Of a stretch of DNA of 64,000 nucleotides, positions 43,234 through 50,814 are shown in pieces. Numbering within the stretch: the first letter of the stretch is position 1; every line of letters begins with the position of its first letter. The DNA comes from Amycolatopsis anabasis. Lineage in GTDB: Bacteria > Actinomycetota > Actinomycetes > Mycobacteriales > Pseudonocardiaceae. Location: positions 62,001 to 126,000 of the forward strand of contig NZ_VTHK01000023.1 in the NCBI RefSeq assembly GCF_009765355.1, given 5' to 3'. The position numbers were made by a program, and so were the translations under genes. Under the pieces are notes generated by a model, which saw only the letters and a list, made by a program, of their open reading frames with translations, did not search any database and was not told the origin of the DNA.

Positions 43234-44925
43234 TCAGTCGGGTAGCTCAATCGGCGCAATGTCGTCGAAGACATCGCCCGGTCCAGGGTTCGTCGGGTCG
43301 GTGGTACCGCCGAACCGGTGCATTACTCCCCAGATCGCGTTCAACGCGGTCTGGACCGCGCCCTCCGCCCAGCCGGCGGTCCAGGAGATGTCGTCCCCGG
43401 CCAGGAACAGGCCCCGGAACCGTTCGTCGAGCCGGTCCTGCATGAAATGGGTGAACAGGCGGCGCTGGTACCGGTAGTGGCCGGGCAGGTTCGCCTTGAA
43501 CGCGCCCATGAAGTTCGGTTCGGCCTCCCACGACACGGTGACCGGATCGCCGATGATGTGCCGCCGGACGTCGACGCCCGGGTAGATCTCGCGCAGCGAC
43601 TGCAGCATCACCTCGACCCGTTCGGTGACCGACAGCGGCAGCCACTTCAGCGAATCGTCGGCCCAGGTGTAGGACAGGCAGATGACCGCGGGCCGGTCCG
43701 GGCCGTGGTCCAGCAGGTAGGTGCCGCGGGTCATCCGGTCGGTCAGCGTCATGCTCATCGCGTCCCGCCCGGTGACCGGATCGGCGTCGCGCCAGAACGG
43801 CCGGTCGACCGGGACGAACACCTTCGACGACTCCATGTAGTGGGTGCGCTCGATCGCGGTCCAGTGGTCGATCGGGAACAGCGATTCGTCGCAGGCGATC
43901 TTGGACAGCAGCATCCAGCTCTGCGCGGTGAACACCGCCGCCGGGTAGGTCCGGATGCCGCCTTCGACATCGGTGACCGTGATGTTGTTCGGCGCGGTGC
44001 GGTGCAGCCGGGCGACCCCGGGCCGCGGGCCGCCGCCGTGCAGGGTGCGCAGGCTGGTCCCGGCGGGCCAGCCGACCAGCTTGTCCGGCACCCGGTCCCA
44101 CAGCCGCAGCGGCAGCTGGCGGCTGCCGCCGACGATGCTGCGGTGCTCGTCGTCGGCGCCGGTGTAGACCACCCGCAGGATCTCCAGGATCGAGTTGGGG
44201 AAGTCGGTGTCCCAGCCGCCGGTGCCGAAGCCGACCTGGCCGAAGATCTCGCGGTGCCGGAAGGAGGCGAACGCGGGGGAGTCGCACAGGAACCCGTAGA
44301 ACGTCTGGTTGTCCAGCCGTTCCACGAGGTCGTTCCAGATCCGCTTGATCCGCGGGACGTCCCGGTCCCGGATCGCGGCCTGCATCTCGCCGAACGCGGC
44401 GTGCTCGGCGAGCGTGCGGTGCCAGGCGTCCGACACCTCGCCGAAGATCGGCGGCAGGTCCTCCGGGGTGGTCGCGTAGTGGGTCTCGCCCTTGAGGTCG
44501 ACGACGGTGCTCGGGGTGTCCGGGGCGAGCGGGTTGGGGAACGGGGTGGTCCGCAGGCCGACCTTGTCGATGTAGTGGAACAGCGCGGTCGACGAGGGCG
44601 GGAACCGCATGGCGCCCATCTCGGCGACCACGTCGTCGCCGCAGCCGTCGAACCGCAGCGTGCGCAACCGGCCGCCGAGTTCGTCGATCTCGTAGACCAC
44701 CGGGCGCAGGCCCATTTTCATCAGCTCGTAGGCGGTGATGACGCCGGACAGGCCGCCGCCGATGACCGCGACCTCGGTGCCGTGCCGGTCGGCGGGGATC
44801 GAACCGAGCCCGGCCGGATGGGCCAGGTAGTCGTCGTAGGCGAACGGGAAGTCCGGGCCGAACATCGTGATCGGGCGCCCGGGCGGTTCCGGCGTGTGGA
44901 TCGCGGTGGGCACGGCGGAGGTCAT
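43234..44925 (-). CDS. davB: flavin-dependent L-lysine 2-monooxygenase (DavB-like)
   Basis: A 563-residue FAD enzyme of the amino-acid monooxygenase branch of the amine oxidase family. The N-terminus PITMFGPDFPFAYDDYLAHP and the dinucleotide motif VIGGGLSG (residues 54-61) match Pseudomonas DavB closely; SMTLTDRMTRGTYL, DPVTVSWEAEPNFMGAFK and FLAGDDISWTAGWAEGAVQ follow. DavB converts lysine to 5-aminovaleramide with O2. Tryptophan or phenylalanine 2-monooxygenase is the alternative; the coupled DavA-like amidase and the permease favour lysine. ATG 44925 overlaps the amidase stop. Confidence 0.82.
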   Translation of the reverse strand: MTSAVPTAIHTPEPPGRPITMFGPDFPFAYDDYLAHPAGLGSIPADRHGTEVAVIGGGLSGVITAYELMKMGLRPVVYEIDELGGRLRTLRFDGCGDDVVAEMGAMRFPPSSTALFHYIDKVGLRTTPFPNPLAPDTPSTVVDLKGETHYATTPEDLPPIFGEVSDAWHRTLAEHAAFGEMQAAIRDRDVPRIKRIWNDLVERLDNQTFYGFLCDSPAFASFRHREIFGQVGFGTGGWDTDFPNSILEILRVVYTGADDEHRSIVGGSRQLPLRLWDRVPDKLVGWPAGTSLRTLHGGGPRPGVARLHRTAPNNITVTDVEGGIRTYPAAVFTAQSWMLLSKIACDESLFPIDHWTAIERTHYMESSKVFVPVDRPFWRDADPVTGRDAMSMTLTDRMTRGTYLLDHGPDRPAVICLSYTWADDSLKWLPLSVTERVEVMLQSLREIYPGVDVRRHIIGDPVTVSWEAEPNFMGAFKANLPGHYRYQRRLFTHFMQDRLDERFRGLFLAGDDISWTAGWAEGAVQTALNAIWGVMHRFGGTTDPTNPGPGDVFDDIAPIELPD

Positions 44926-45713
44926 GCTTTGCTTCCTTCGGTGATCGTGCGGTACAGCTCGGGTCTTCGGTCGGTCAGGTGGGTGTTCTCGGTGCGGGAG
45001 GCGCGCAGCGCGGCCGGATCGACCTCGGCGATCAGCAGCCGCTCGCCCGCGCCCGCCCGGGCCAGGACTTCGCCGGTGGGGGAGACCACGCAGCTGCGGC
45101 CGCAGTAGGTGAGTTCGCGTTCGGTGTCGCAGCGGTTCGCGTACACGGCGAAGAGCTGGCTCTCGTAGGCGCGCGCGGGCACCACGACATCGGCCACCAC
45201 CTCGTAGGGCCGCATGAGCGCGGTCGGCACGAGCAGGAGTTCGGTCCCGGCGAGCGCGTGCGCGCGGACCAGTTCGGGGAACTCGACGTCGTAGCAGATC
45301 AGCAGGCCGATCCGGAGCCCGGCGAGGTCGGCCTGGACGACGGCAAGGGCGCCCGGGGTGAACCATTCCCGGTCCAGGTCGCCGAACAGGTGCGTCTTGC
45401 GGTAGTTCGCCAGGCGCCCGTGCGGGGCGACGAGCTGGACGCTGTTGTAGACCCGGTCGTGGTCGCGTTCGGGGTAGCCGTAGGCGATCGCGACCCCGGT
45501 GCCCGCGGCGATGCCGGCGATCCGCCGCGCGGTCGGGCCGTCGGCCGGTTCGGCGAGCTCGTGCGCCCGCGCGCCGATGTGGTAGCCGGTGGTCACCATC
45601 TCCGGGCACACCAGCAGTTCCGCGCCCGCTGCCGCCGCCCCGGCCGCGGCGGTGGCGAGCGCGCCGAGCACGTCGCCCGCGGCCGCGGGGCCCTGGAAGA
45701 CGGCGGTGATCAT
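44922..45713 (-). CDS. davA: carbon-nitrogen hydrolase, 5-aminovaleramidase-like (DavA)
   Basis: A 263-residue nitrilase-superfamily amidase with the complete triad: Glu38 (LLVCPEMVTTGY), Lys106 (NYRKTHLFGDLD) and Cys140 (GLLICYDVEFPE). The length and these contexts match DavA, which hydrolyses 5-aminovaleramide to 5-aminovalerate. It shares ATGA junctions with both the permease upstream and the monooxygenase downstream, so the three are translationally coupled. If the oxidase used another amino acid, this would hydrolyse the matching amide. Confidence 0.82.
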   Translation of the reverse strand: MITAVFQGPAAAGDVLGALATAAAGAAAAGAELLVCPEMVTTGYHIGARAHELAEPADGPTARRIAGIAAGTGVAIAYGYPERDHDRVYNSVQLVAPHGRLANYRKTHLFGDLDREWFTPGALAVVQADLAGLRIGLLICYDVEFPELVRAHALAGTELLLVPTALMRPYEVVADVVVPARAYESQLFAVYANRCDTERELTYCGRSCVVSPTGEVLARAGAGERLLIAEVDPAALRASRTENTHLTDRRPELYRTITEGSKA

Positions 45714-47161
45714 GTTCTGGCCAGCCGGGAGCGCCGCATGCTGTAGCCGAAGTAGATGCCCAGCCCGGCCAGCATCCAGACGCCGAACACGATCCAGGTC
45801 GCGACGTCCAGGCTGAACATCATGTACCCGCAGCACACGACCCCGAGCAGCGGCGTGACCGGCGCGAACGGCACCCGGAAGGTGCGCGGCAGATCGGGCC
45901 GGGTGCGGCGCAGCAGCAGGACCGCGATGTTGACCAGGCCGAAGGCGAAGAGCGTGCCGATGCTCGTCGCGTCGGCCAGCTTGCCGAGCGGGACGAACGC
46001 GGCGAGCACGCCGACGAACGCGGAGACCACCACCGTGTTGATCCGCGGCGTGCCGGTGCGGGGATCCACTTTGGACAATGCCTTCGGGACCAGGCCGTCG
46101 CGCGACATCGCGAACAGGATCCGGGTCTGGCCGTAGAGCACGGTGAGCACCACGCTGGAGATCGCCACGATCGCGCCGACCGCGAGCAGGGCGGACCAGA
46201 GCTTGTTGTCCAGCACGGTGGTGAGCACGTGCGAGAGCGCGGCCTGCTCGCCGTCGAACTGCTGCCACGGCAACGCGCCGACCGCCGCGACGGCGACCAG
46301 GCAGTAGAGCACGGTGACGATGCCGAGCGAGAGCAGGATCGCGCGGGGCAGATCGCGCTGCGGGTCGCGCGCCTCCTCGCCCGCGGTCGACGCGGCGTCG
46401 AAACCGATGTAGGAGAAGAACAGTTTCGCGCCGCCCGCGCTCATCCCGGCCAGGCCGAGCGGGAGGAACGGGCTGAAGTTCCCGGCGCGCACCGCGGTGA
46501 ACGCCACCGCGCAGAACAGGACGAGGGTCGCGACCTTGATCACCACCATGACCGCGTTCGCCCGCGCGCTCTCCTTCGCCCCGGCCAGCAGCAGGAACAT
46601 GGCCAGCAGCACGACCGCGATGGCCGGCACGTTGACCAGCCCGCCCTCGCCGGGCGGCTGGCTGAGCGCGTCCGGGATGGCGAAGCCGAAGACGACCTGC
46701 AGCAGCTCGTTGAGGTACTGACCCCAGCCGACCGCCACCGAGGCGACCGAGACGCCGTATTCCAGGACCAGGCACCAGCCGCAGACCCAGGCGACCAGTT
46801 CGCCCAGCGTCGCGTAGGCGTAGGAGTACGAGGAGCCGGACAGCGGGATCATCCCGGCGAGTTCGGCGTAGGACAGCGCGGAGAAGAGCGCGGTGATCCC
46901 GGCCAGGACGAACGAGACGACGACCGCCGGACCGGCGACCGGCACCGCCTCGCCGAGGACGACGAAGATGCCGCTGCCCAGGGTGGCGCCGATGCTGAGC
47001 ATGGTCAGCTGGGACAGGCCGAGGGAGCGGCGGAGATCGCCGCCCTGGCCGTGGCCGCCCTCGGCGACGAGATCGGCGACCGGTTTGCGGCGCAGCAACG
47101 CGGCCCGCACTCCCGGGCGCGGCGCTTCGGCGGGCCGGTCCCGGGTCGTTTCCTGATTCAC
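45710..47161 (-). CDS. APC family amino acid permease (probable lysine uptake)
   Basis: A 483-residue protein with about 12-14 helices of the cationic amino acid transporter type: TMLSIGATLGSGIFVVLG, FVLAGITALFSALSYAELAGMIP, FFSYIGFDAASTAGEEARDPQRDLPRAI and GQTRILFAMSRDGLVP. It is the first gene of the lysine operon. The GTG start lies 8 bases after a possible -10 (TAACGT), so the mRNA may be leaderless. Lysine as substrate is inferred from the operon. Confidence 0.87.
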   Translation of the reverse strand: MNQETTRDRPAEAPRPGVRAALLRRKPVADLVAEGGHGQGGDLRRSLGLSQLTMLSIGATLGSGIFVVLGEAVPVAGPAVVVSFVLAGITALFSALSYAELAGMIPLSGSSYSYAYATLGELVAWVCGWCLVLEYGVSVASVAVGWGQYLNELLQVVFGFAIPDALSQPPGEGGLVNVPAIAVVLLAMFLLLAGAKESARANAVMVVIKVATLVLFCAVAFTAVRAGNFSPFLPLGLAGMSAGGAKLFFSYIGFDAASTAGEEARDPQRDLPRAILLSLGIVTVLYCLVAVAAVGALPWQQFDGEQAALSHVLTTVLDNKLWSALLAVGAIVAISSVVLTVLYGQTRILFAMSRDGLVPKALSKVDPRTGTPRINTVVVSAFVGVLAAFVPLGKLADATSIGTLFAFGLVNIAVLLLRRTRPDLPRTFRVPFAPVTPLLGVVCCGYMMFSLDVATWIVFGVWMLAGLGIYFGYSMRRSRLART

Positions 47162-47171
47162 GGTCGGTTAC

Positions 47172-47187
47172 GTTATCGATCGGTAAC
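47172..47187. promoter_or_regulatory. near-perfect palindrome GTTATCGATCGGTAAC, operator of the lysine operon
   Basis: A 16-base element with 7 of 8 base pairs symmetric lies 11-26 bases before the permease start, overlapping the putative -10. A repressor here would block the operon; the nearby TetR protein is one candidate. Confidence 0.5.
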
Positions 47188-47455
47188 GAGCGCGAAAACA
47201 CCGATCCGTTGCTCGCGTGAGTTACAACACGGCGATTCGTTGCATGCTTTGGCGATATCGGTGACGAATTCGACCGGTACGACCGGTGGGTTGCCCGCGA
47301 CTTCCATCCAACCATCCCAGCGGGGTCGTGAGTGTTCGGGCCGGTTAGAGCGGGTTCTCGTTTGGTCGCCTACTGGTGACCTGGCGTTTCCGTTCGACGA
47401 GCCGCACTTGGCCGGCAAAGTGCGAATCCGCGCGGGTGGTGGTGCTCGGAGGTAC

Positions 47456-47500
47456 CCAATGCGGCGTTCGGTACCTTCAACGCCCCGAAAGCCACATTGG
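47456..47500. repeat. imperfect stem-loop with CCAATG/CATTGG ends
   Basis: The outer 20 bases of each side (47456-47475 and 47481-47500) match at about 15 of 20 positions as inverted repeats. Recurrent CGTTCGG/CCGAAAG segments suggest a dispersed palindromic repeat. Confidence 0.5.
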
Positions 47501-47511
47501 TGTCCTCCGGG

Positions 47512-47530
47512 TACCGGAACGGGGAACTCG
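47512..47530. repeat. dispersed short repeat, copy 2
   Basis: TACCGGAACGGGGAACTCG is identical to 15570-15588, about 32 kb away, again in gene-free DNA and again with a degenerate neighbour (TACCGGAACGAGGAAC). Confidence 0.6.
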
Positions 47531-47580
47531 GCCTACCGGAACGAGGAACACACGTCTCGTGTATGGGAACCAAGTCTGAG

Positions 47581-47628
47581 GGTCGTGAGTGTTCCGGCCG
47601 GTTAGAACCGGCCGGAACACTCACGACC
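47581..47628. repeat. perfect 23-bp palindrome of the GTCGTGAGTGTTC family (copy C), terminator
   Basis: The arms 47581-47603 and 47606-47628 are exact reverse complements with a 2-base centre (AG). It lies 17 bases downstream of the ArsR-type gene stop and so probably ends that transcript. It is the best-preserved of the copies in this window. Confidence 0.8.
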
Positions 47629-47645
47629 CGCGCGCATGTTCGGGG

Positions 47646-48239
47646 TCAGGTGTCGTCTTCCGGGCCTTGCCAGTCCTTGGTTTCGTCGGCCGGGATGGTG
47701 AAGAAGCGGGTGTGCACCGGCCGGGCGCCGGGCGGCGCTTCTTCCTTGGTGTTGCCGTACTTGTGCAGCAGTTCCAGGAACTCCGCGTACAACGCCTCGA
47801 CTTCTTCGAGTGTGTAGTGGTGGTAGCCGCGGGAAACCCGCACCCAGTTCCCGTGCTGGTTGTACTCGGCCATCAGCCGCTGGAACAGCTTGACCTCGCC
47901 GGGCATCCGGAGCCGGGCCCAGGCGTCGTAGGCGGCTTTGTCCTCTTCGGACAGTGCGTCGTAGTCCGGCGCCCGGCGGTCCGTCGGCACCGTGCGGTAC
48001 CAGCGTTCCCGGCCGACCGCGCGTTCCGGGATCTCTTCGATGATGTCCGCGTCGGCGAGGATTCGCAGGTGGTAGCTCGTCGTCCCGGTGTTCTCGCCGA
48101 GCGCCTCGGCGATGGTCGTGGAGTTCGCTTCGCCCCGTTTGCCCAGTTCGGTGAGGATCTTCGCGCGGCGCGGATTGGCCAGCGCCTTCAGCGCCTTGCC
48201 GTCGCTGACCACTCGCCGGATCGGGGTCTTCTTCGCCAT
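47646..48239 (-). CDS. ArsR/winged-helix transcriptional regulator
   Basis: A 197-residue protein with an N-terminal HTH_20-type winged helix (residues about 12-85: LKALANPRRAKILTELGKRG, ALGENTGTTSYHLRILADADII). An alpha-helical C-terminal region with many acidic and aromatic residues follows. It has no metal-binding Cys motif, so it is not a classical metal sensor. It is divergent from a small membrane protein gene; two near-identical operators sit between them. TAGGGT lies 6 bases before the ATG, so its mRNA is probably leaderless. Confidence 0.87.
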   Translation of the reverse strand: MAKKTPIRRVVSDGKALKALANPRRAKILTELGKRGEANSTTIAEALGENTGTTSYHLRILADADIIEEIPERAVGRERWYRTVPTDRRAPDYDALSEEDKAAYDAWARLRMPGEVKLFQRLMAEYNQHGNWVRVSRGYHHYTLEEVEALYAEFLELLHKYGNTKEEAPPGARPVHTRFFTIPADETKDWQGPEDDT

Positions 48240-48245
48240 CCGACC

Positions 48246-48251
48246 ACCCTA
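48246..48251 (-). promoter_or_regulatory. -10 box TAGGGT of the ArsR-type gene
   Basis: On the minus strand TAGGGT lies 6 bases upstream of the ATG at 48239 with no ribosome site between. The -35 region expected 17 bases further falls inside operator copy 1. Confidence 0.5.
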
Positions 48252-48257
48252 CCGCAC

Positions 48258-48277
48258 TCGCAGAAGAACCTCTGCAG
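48258..48277. promoter_or_regulatory. operator copy 1 (TCGCAGAAGAACCTCTGCAG)
   Basis: An imperfect palindrome, GCAGAA-N4-CTCTGC, 16 of 20 bases identical to copy 2. It overlaps the expected -35 region of the ArsR-type gene, fitting autorepression. Confidence 0.65.
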
Positions 48278-48285
48278 AGAAAACC

Positions 48286-48305
48286 TTGCAGAAAAACTTC
48301 TGCAA
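48286..48305. promoter_or_regulatory. operator copy 2 (TTGCAGAAAAACTTCTGCAA)
   Basis: A perfect 8-bp inverted repeat with a 4-base centre, 28 bases centre to centre from copy 1. It lies 34-53 bases upstream of the divergent membrane protein start, in its promoter. Confidence 0.7.
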
Positions 48306-48338
48306 CTCTACGGTGGTGGTCAAGGAGGAATCGGAGGG

Positions 48339-48770
48339 ATGGGGATCATGGCGGTGTTGACGTTGGCCAGGCCGAGGGTGGCGGCCATGGCGGGGAAGTG
48401 GGTGCCGAGGGTGCTCGGCGCGGTGGCCGCGGGCCTGGTGCCGTGGCTGGTGGTCCTGGGGGCGACGCTGCCCAGCACGATCGAGGTGCGGCACTGGCCG
48501 GCGGCGTGGATCGGCCTGGACCTGATGATCGCGCTCGGCTGCGCGGCGACGGCCGTGCTGTACCGCCGGGGCGACGCGCGCGCCGGGCTGACCGCGGCCG
48601 CGGTGGCCGCGCTCGCGGTGATGGACGCCTGGTTCGACGTGCTGACCGCGCAACCCGGCTCGCCCCTTGTCCAAGCGTCGGCTTGCGCGGTCGGGGAACT
48701 TGGGCTGGCCGCCTTCTGTGTGGCGGTCGCCTTGCGGGCTGGGGGTCGTGCGTGGTGCGGGCGGTGCTAA
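48339..48770 (+). CDS. four-helix membrane protein controlled by adjacent ArsR-type regulator
   Basis: A 143-residue product with four hydrophobic helices (about residues 25-45, 52-72, 80-100 and 117-135). AGGAGG at 48323-48328 serves ATG 48339; ATG 48348 with GGAGGG is an equal alternative. No family recognised; similar small membrane proteins often pair with winged-helix repressors in actinobacteria. Its stop codon lies in the loop of a palindrome shared with the convergent isomerase gene. Confidence 0.7.
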   Translation: MGIMAVLTLARPRVAAMAGKWVPRVLGAVAAGLVPWLVVLGATLPSTIEVRHWPAAWIGLDLMIALGCAATAVLYRRGDARAGLTAAAVAALAVMDAWFDVLTAQPGSPLVQASACAVGELGLAAFCVAVALRAGGRAWCGRC

Positions 48771-48790
48771 CCGCCCGGAACACCCACGAC
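48745..48790. repeat. palindrome of the GTCGTG family (copy D) enclosing two stop codons
   Basis: The arms 48745-48765 and 48770-48790 match at 18 of 21 positions. The stops of the plus-strand membrane protein (48768-48770) and the minus-strand isomerase (48767-48769) both fall at the loop, so the arms encode both C-termini. It probably is a bidirectional terminator. Confidence 0.7.
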
Positions 48791-49591
48791 GTGGTTGCGG
48801 TAGGAGGAGATCACCTGGGCGAGGACTTCGGCGCCGGGGCGTTGCCAGAGGTCGGCGTTGAACACCTCGACCTCGATCGGACCGGTGTAGCCCGCCGCAT
48901 CGACGCAGGCGCGGAGGGTGCGGTGGTCGATCGGACCCGCGCCGGGGAGGGCGCGGGCGAGGAGGGGATCGGTCAGCGGGACGAGCTGGTCGCAGACGTG
49001 GAAGCCGACGATCCGCCCGGCCGCCCGGGGGATCGACTCGGCGATGCCCGGATCCCACCAGACGTGGAACTCGTCGACGACCACGCCGACCGCTTCGGGC
49101 GGGTAGGGTTCCGCGATCGCCACCGCCTGGTCCAAAGTAGACAGCACCGAGCGTTCGGCGCACTGGATGGGGTGCAGCGGTTCCAGGCCCAGCCGGACTC
49201 CGTGCCGGAGGGCGACCGGGGCCAGCTGGTCCACGGCCTCGGCGACGCGGCGGCGGGAGCCCGGCAGGTCGCGGTTCGCCACCCCGCCGACGACCAGCAC
49301 CAGCACGTCGGTGCCCAGGCGCGCCGCGTCCTCGATCGCCTGCCGGGTGTCGGCGACCCCGTCGACCGGGGCGCCCTCCGGGGTGACGCCGGTGAAGAAA
49401 CCGCCGCGGCAGAGCGAGGAAACCCGCAGGCCGTGCGACCGGACCAGGCGGGCCGCTTCGGCGACGCCGACCTCGGCGACCTTGTCCCGCCACAGACCGA
49501 TCCAGCCGACCCCGGCTTCCGCGCACCCAGCGACGGCTTCGCGCAGCGACCAGGTTTTCGTGGTGATCTGGTTGAGGCTCAGCCGGTCCAT
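48767..49591 (-). CDS. sugar phosphate isomerase/epimerase (xylose-isomerase-like TIM barrel)
   Basis: A 274-residue AP-endonuclease-2-type TIM barrel. Metal-site segments are GLEPLHPIQ with Glu, VVDEFHVWWDPG with Asp and His, VGFHVCDQ and the last Glu in PIEVEVFN. Such enzymes isomerise or epimerise (keto)sugars and inositol derivatives. Its ATG overlaps the DUF993 stop, so both are coupled under the LacI-type operator at 50762. The nearby 3-keto-sugar type genes suggest an oxidised sugar as substrate. Confidence 0.87.
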   Translation of the reverse strand: MDRLSLNQITTKTWSLREAVAGCAEAGVGWIGLWRDKVAEVGVAEAARLVRSHGLRVSSLCRGGFFTGVTPEGAPVDGVADTRQAIEDAARLGTDVLVLVVGGVANRDLPGSRRRVAEAVDQLAPVALRHGVRLGLEPLHPIQCAERSVLSTLDQAVAIAEPYPPEAVGVVVDEFHVWWDPGIAESIPRAAGRIVGFHVCDQLVPLTDPLLARALPGAGPIDHRTLRACVDAAGYTGPIEVEVFNADLWQRPGAEVLAQVISSYRNHVVGVPGG

Positions 49592-50739
49592 CACGGTATC
49601 CCGGCGGCGGCGAGCAGCGGGCGCATGCGGGCGACGGCGAGGTCCGGATCGGGCAGCAGCCCCGCGGCGTCGGCGAGGCGCAGGACCTCGGCGAGGTGCA
49701 CGATCGAGCGCGCGGATTCCAGGCCGCCGACCATCCGGAAGTGCCGCTGCTGCCCGGTGAGGTAGGCCAGGAAGACCACGCCCACCTTGTAGTACCGGGT
49801 CGGCGCCCGGAAGATCTCCCGGGCGAGCGGGACGGTCGGGTCGAGCAGGGCGTGGTAGCTCGCGGTGTCGCCTTCGTCCAGTGTGGACAGCGCGGCGGCG
49901 GCGACCGGGGCGATCGGGTCGAAGATGCCCAGCAGCGCTTCGCTGTGTCCCCGCTCGTCGCCTTCGATCAGGTCCGGGTAGTGGAAGTCGTCGCCGGTGT
50001 AGCAGGCCACGCCGTCCGGCAGCGCGCGGCGGAACGCGGTTTCGGTGTCCGCGTCGAGCACGGACACCTTGACTCCGGCGACGACCGAAGCGTGCTCCGC
50101 GCACAGGGCGGCCAGTTCGTCGGCGGCCGCGGAAACGTCCCGGTGGCCCCAGTAGCCCGCGAGCGCGGGGTCGAACTGCTCGCCGAGCCAGTGCAGCAGC
50201 ACCGGTGTCTCCGCGGCGGCGAGCAGTTTCCCGTACGCCGCGCGGTAATCGCCCGGACCGGAAGCGGCCGCCGCGAGCGCGCGGCTGGCCAGCACGACCG
50301 GGGTCGCCCCGGCGCCGGTGACCAGCTCGAGCTGCTCCCGCCACGCGTCCACCACATCGTCTACTGTGGACGGACCGGGTGGGAGCTGGTCGGTGCCGAC
50401 CCCGGCCGCCCAGCGCCCGCCCGCCGCGCTCGCCTCCGCGCCGGTCCGGCGGATCAGCTCCCGGGTGTTCGCCCAGTCCAGGCCCATTCCGCGCTGCGCG
50501 GTGTCCATCGCCTCGGCGACTCCGAGCCCGCAGGCCCACAACCGGTGCCGGAAGGCCAGGGTCGCGTCCCAGTCGATCGCGCAAGCGTGCCCCGGGGAAA
50601 GCGGGTCGGCGACCACATGTGCGGCGGCGTAGGCGATCCGCGAACGGAACGGGCGGAACGGGGGAGCGGGCGGGCGCGGCCCGGAAGGTGACCATTCCCG
50701 CAACGTGCCGTCCGGGCGGGGGAGCGAAAGCGCGGTCAT
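49591..50739 (-). CDS. DUF993 family protein (dihydrodipicolinate-synthase-like aldolase fold)
   Basis: A 382-residue protein of the DUF993 family: FRSRIAYAAAHVVADPL near the start, CAIDWDATLAFRHRLW, ETPVLLHWLGEQFDP and VVAGVKVSVLDAD with a Lys at the expected Schiff-base position of the DHDPS-like barrel. The reaction is unknown. It precedes the isomerase and is controlled from the LacI-type operator-promoter directly upstream, so it belongs to the sugar regulon and may cleave the isomerised sugar acid. Confidence 0.85.
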   Translation of the reverse strand: MTALSLPRPDGTLREWSPSGPRPPAPPFRPFRSRIAYAAAHVVADPLSPGHACAIDWDATLAFRHRLWACGLGVAEAMDTAQRGMGLDWANTRELIRRTGAEASAAGGRWAAGVGTDQLPPGPSTVDDVVDAWREQLELVTGAGATPVVLASRALAAAASGPGDYRAAYGKLLAAAETPVLLHWLGEQFDPALAGYWGHRDVSAAADELAALCAEHASVVAGVKVSVLDADTETAFRRALPDGVACYTGDDFHYPDLIEGDERGHSEALLGIFDPIAPVAAAALSTLDEGDTASYHALLDPTVPLAREIFRAPTRYYKVGVVFLAYLTGQQRHFRMVGGLESARSIVHLAEVLRLADAAGLLPDPDLAVARMRPLLAAAGIP

Positions 50740-50761
50740 CAGGCGGCCCCATCGATCGAGT

Positions 50762-50773
50762 GAAAGCGCTTTC
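50762..50773. promoter_or_regulatory. LacI-type operator GAAAGCGCTTTC
   Basis: A 12-base perfect palindrome with the CG centre typical of LacI-family sites; an overlapping GTGAAAG-N6-CTTTCAC spans 50760-50779. It covers the transcription start expected from the promoter at 50778-50806, so binding would repress the DUF993-isomerase operon. Confidence 0.8.
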
Positions 50774-50777
50774 TTTC

Positions 50778-50806
50778 ACGGTAGGGCAAGGAGACGAGCG
50801 CGACAA
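50778..50806 (-). promoter_or_regulatory. promoter of the DUF993-isomerase operon
   Basis: On the minus strand TTGTCG (50806-50801) and TACCGT (50783-50778) are separated by 17 bases. The LacI-type operator begins immediately downstream. Confidence 0.65.
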
Positions 50807-50814
50807 GGCAACGA

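Larger units (their letters stand above)
47188..47645. other. gene-free repeat region
   Basis: 458 bases without a supported gene. From left to right: a half copy of the GTCGTGAGTGTTC palindrome (47323-47347), a stem-loop that begins and ends CCAAT/ATTGG (47456-47500), the short repeat TACCGGAACGGGGAACTCG (47512-47530) with a degenerate copy behind it, and a perfect long palindrome (47581-47628). Frames through this region read like the low-complexity spurious proteins often predicted in Amycolatopsis-type intergenic repeats. Confidence 0.6.

Noticed and set aside
43226..43256. tRNA-like D-arm string (GGGTAGCTCAATCGGC)
   Set aside because: It lies at the end of the lysine monooxygenase gene; no anticodon stem, T-arm or acceptor stem can be formed around it.
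47370..47624. 84-residue minus-strand protein in the repeat region
   Set aside because: It consists of the dispersed intergenic repeats read through in frame, with no start signal.
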